A DNA stretch of 21,393 nucleotides, taken from the IMG/VR virus record IMGVR_UViG_3300039191_000507, positions 1 through 21,393 of that record; one strand, written 5' to 3'. Under the pieces are notes generated by a model. It was not told the origin of the DNA. It saw only the letters and a list, made by a program, of their open reading frames with translations, and ran no database searches. The translations under genes were made by a program, and so were the position numbers. Below are positions 20,046 to 21,393 of this stretch, piece by piece (the first letter of the stretch is position 1; each line of letters begins with the position of its first letter). This DNA is from a virus.

Positions 20046-21392
20046 TTAGAAACTAGGCTTCTCAACCCTAGCAATCAAATCTTTTATTCTTTGTGTTGAT
20101 GTGTCAACATACGCAGTACTTTCGTTCAATTGTGTTTCGTTTGTACTTTGTGATGTATTAACATCCTTAGAAATCTTGTTTTCAATTGATTCTGAAATTG
20201 GCTTCTTAGAAGACAACTCATTAGCAATCGTTTTATATAACCTTTTTGATTCTTTAATTGTCGTTGCCGACTCATCGAATCTTGAGATAATTGTTTCCTT
20301 TTCTTCTCTAGTTGTAGAGTGTTCAGTAAACAACCTAGTTACATTTGTTAGGTTTGTGTTAAACACAACCGTTTCCCCTAGCATTTGTCTGAATTTCTTA
20401 AGAGCACCTCTAAATTCAGTGTTTTGTTTCTTAAGTTTAGCAGCCTCAGCTAATAAGGCATTATATTTTTCAGATGATTCAGAAACTGTTCCTTTTTTCG
20501 ATTTTGTAGACTCGTCTTTTCTAGATGGGTGGTGCGCTGCACCTACTCTCTTAGCTCCTTGTCTACCAGCTTGACCTCTTGTGTGTCCTAAGTTTTCATC
20601 AACTTCATCACCCTCAGCAACATCTTCCTCAGAAAGCTCATCTTCATTCACTTCTTCGTTTTCAGTTACTTCGTCGTTTTCGTTAACTTCATCTTCATTT
20701 TCATTGACTTCTTCGTCTTCCATGATGTGGTCAGCGTGTGCATCACCTTCACCATTTTCACCTTCGTCGTCAAATCCACCTTCAAGATTATCACCAGAAG
20801 TTTCTTTGTCCTCTGGAGCTGTTTGGCCATCGATGTCTCCTGTGTTAGCAGCAGCTACATCGTTACCCATATTAACATCACTTGTAGAAGTTCTAGGATT
20901 ACCATCAGCAGTTTTACCAATGTCCTTCCCAAACTCTTCACCTTCTGTTATATCGTTTTCAGAAACCTCTTCTTCATCAAGAGCTATTTCATAAACTGTA
21001 TCTTCCATACCTTCTTCATCGGCCATAGGCTCGGAAGATTCTGCGTACTCTCCCATACCCATTTCGTCAGTTTCGCCTTCACCACCAAGTTTAACTTGAT
21101 ATTCAGCTCCACTTTCTGGGTCTGTAATGTGTACTTCGTTATCTGATACTACTTCAATTTCATCATTGCCAGATAATTTCTTATATACGGCAATAACTTC
21201 ATCATCTGATGCAGTTGTCATGTCCATTTCATAGTCGTCTGTTGACTCTTCGTCATCGTAGCTCAATTCTTCACTACCTTCCATGTCGTCCATGCCTCCC
21301 TCGTCTGAGTAGTCATCTTCATCATTCATGTCGTCCATTGATTCTTCGTCTCCAGCTTCTTCACCTTCACCAGCTTCATCGTCAGAATATTC
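20046..21392 (-). CDS. prohead core/scaffolding protein, gp22-like, 5' end beyond window
   Basis: The frame is open to the window edge; 448 residues are visible, so the true start lies outside. The first two thirds are extremely acidic and low in complexity, with Glu/Asp runs and repeated xxNENEDEVNE-type text. The last ~170 residues are a basic-to-mixed coiled coil (KYNALLAEAAKLKKQ, RGALKKFRQMLGE, ETIISRF, RLYKTIANEL). It sits immediately upstream of the capsid gene on the same strand, as T4 gene 22 does relative to gene 23, and capsid scaffolds are typically helical and charged. Matches to the (I/L)-x-E-[A/G/S] protease rule occur at ITEG, LAEA, ISES and LNES near the C-terminus. It is longer than T4 gp22 (269 residues). 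Assignment rests on synteny, composition and cleavage motifs. Confidence 0.8.
   Translation of the reverse strand, partial: EYSDDEAGEGEEAGDEESMDDMNDEDDYSDEGGMDDMEGSEELSYDDEESTDDYEMDMTTASDDEVIAVYKKLSGNDEIEVVSDNEVHITDPESGAEYQVKLGGEGETDEMGMGEYAESSEPMADEEGMEDTVYEIALDEEEVSENDITEGEEFGKDIGKTADGNPRTSTSDVNMGNDVAAANTGDIDGQTAPEDKETSGDNLEGGFDDEGENGEGDAHADHIMEDEEVNENEDEVNENDEVTENEEVNEDELSEEDVAEGDEVDENLGHTRGQAGRQGAKRVGAAHHPSRKDESTKSKKGTVSESSEKYNALLAEAAKLKKQNTEFRGALKKFRQMLGETVVFNTNLTNVTRLFTEHSTTREEKETIISRFDESATTIKESKRLYKTIANELSSKKPISESIENKISKDVNTSQSTNETQLNESTAYVDTSTQRIKDLIARVEKPSF
20594..20720 (-). repeat. acidic low-complexity repeat in the scaffold
   Basis: About 40 consecutive codons read as irregular E-V-N-E-N/D-x units (EDEEVNENEDEVNENDEV and so on). 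The plus strand shows matching ttcgtt/ttcatc-rich text. It is probably a disordered acidic segment of the scaffold. Confidence 0.6.
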
Positions 21393-21393
21393 T

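Noticed and set aside
20581-20994. Long Ser-rich open frame on the plus strand opposite the scaffold
   Set aside because: It is the reverse complement of the Glu/Asp-rich codons (GAA/GAC/GAT give TTC/GTC/ATC), so it stays open by composition. The scaffold frame has a sensible protein and the right neighbours.
1-21393. CRISPR array, integrase, transposon ends or attachment site
   Set aside because: No spaced direct repeats, recombinase motifs or terminal inverted repeats were seen. The only clear repeats are in the MORN-like gene and the acidic scaffold.

Overview
This window is best read as part of the genome of a large, AT-rich, T4-like tailed phage (myovirus). The strongest evidence is a T4 gp23-type major capsid protein followed in the T4 order (22 then 23) by an acidic prohead-core scaffold, both on the minus strand. 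It also carries a gp55-type late sigma factor, a PhoH-family ATPase, a gp5-type baseplate OB-fold protein and dense head-to-tail gene packing. The host is probably a member of the Bacteroidota, perhaps a flavobacterium. Three promoter-like sites have the Bacteroidota -7 element TAnnTTTG, two of them with a TTG box exactly 20 bases upstream. Most starts also lack a Shine-Dalgarno sequence and follow an A/T-rich stretch. No integrase, tRNA, rRNA, CRISPR array or insertion sequence was seen.

Layout. (A) 1-3976, plus strand: a surface-sugar block with an LpxD-like acyltransferase (cut by the window edge), a WbpD/WlbB-like N-acetyltransferase, a sulfotransferase, a WbpB/WlbA-like Gfo/Idh/MocA dehydrogenase and a GT2 glycosyltransferase with a very lysine-rich tail. 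(B) 3982-7690: small unknown genes, a Pth2-type peptidyl-tRNA hydrolase, PhoH, and a HAD-like protein that seems to have lost its catalytic acids. (C) 7714-9613: two more glycosyltransferases. (D) 9615-15331: the late sigma factor and then a run of putative virion genes, including the baseplate OB-fold protein. (E) 15332-18183: an accessory stretch of short transcription units, several with an intrinsic terminator next to a host-type promoter. It holds a zinc-ribbon protein, a MORN-like repeat protein and several small unknown proteins. (F) 18208-21393, minus strand: capsid and scaffold. The two strands converge on a perfect-palindrome terminator at 17633-17652.

How the parts may work together. 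The gp55-like factor would direct late transcription; an AT-rich TATTTATAA-type motif lies before phoH, before the 10399 gene and before the 13871 structural gene and is a candidate late promoter. The scaffold and capsid share an LNEST peptide fitting the T4 prohead-protease rule (I/L-x-E, then a small residue). In the capsid it falls where T4 gp23 is cut, so a gp21-like protease is expected just outside the window. The sugar genes could remodel the host surface glycan (2,3-diamino-uronate and sulfated sugars) or decorate virion proteins or DNA; the sequence alone does not decide which. Many genes here have no family I recognise and are described as such.
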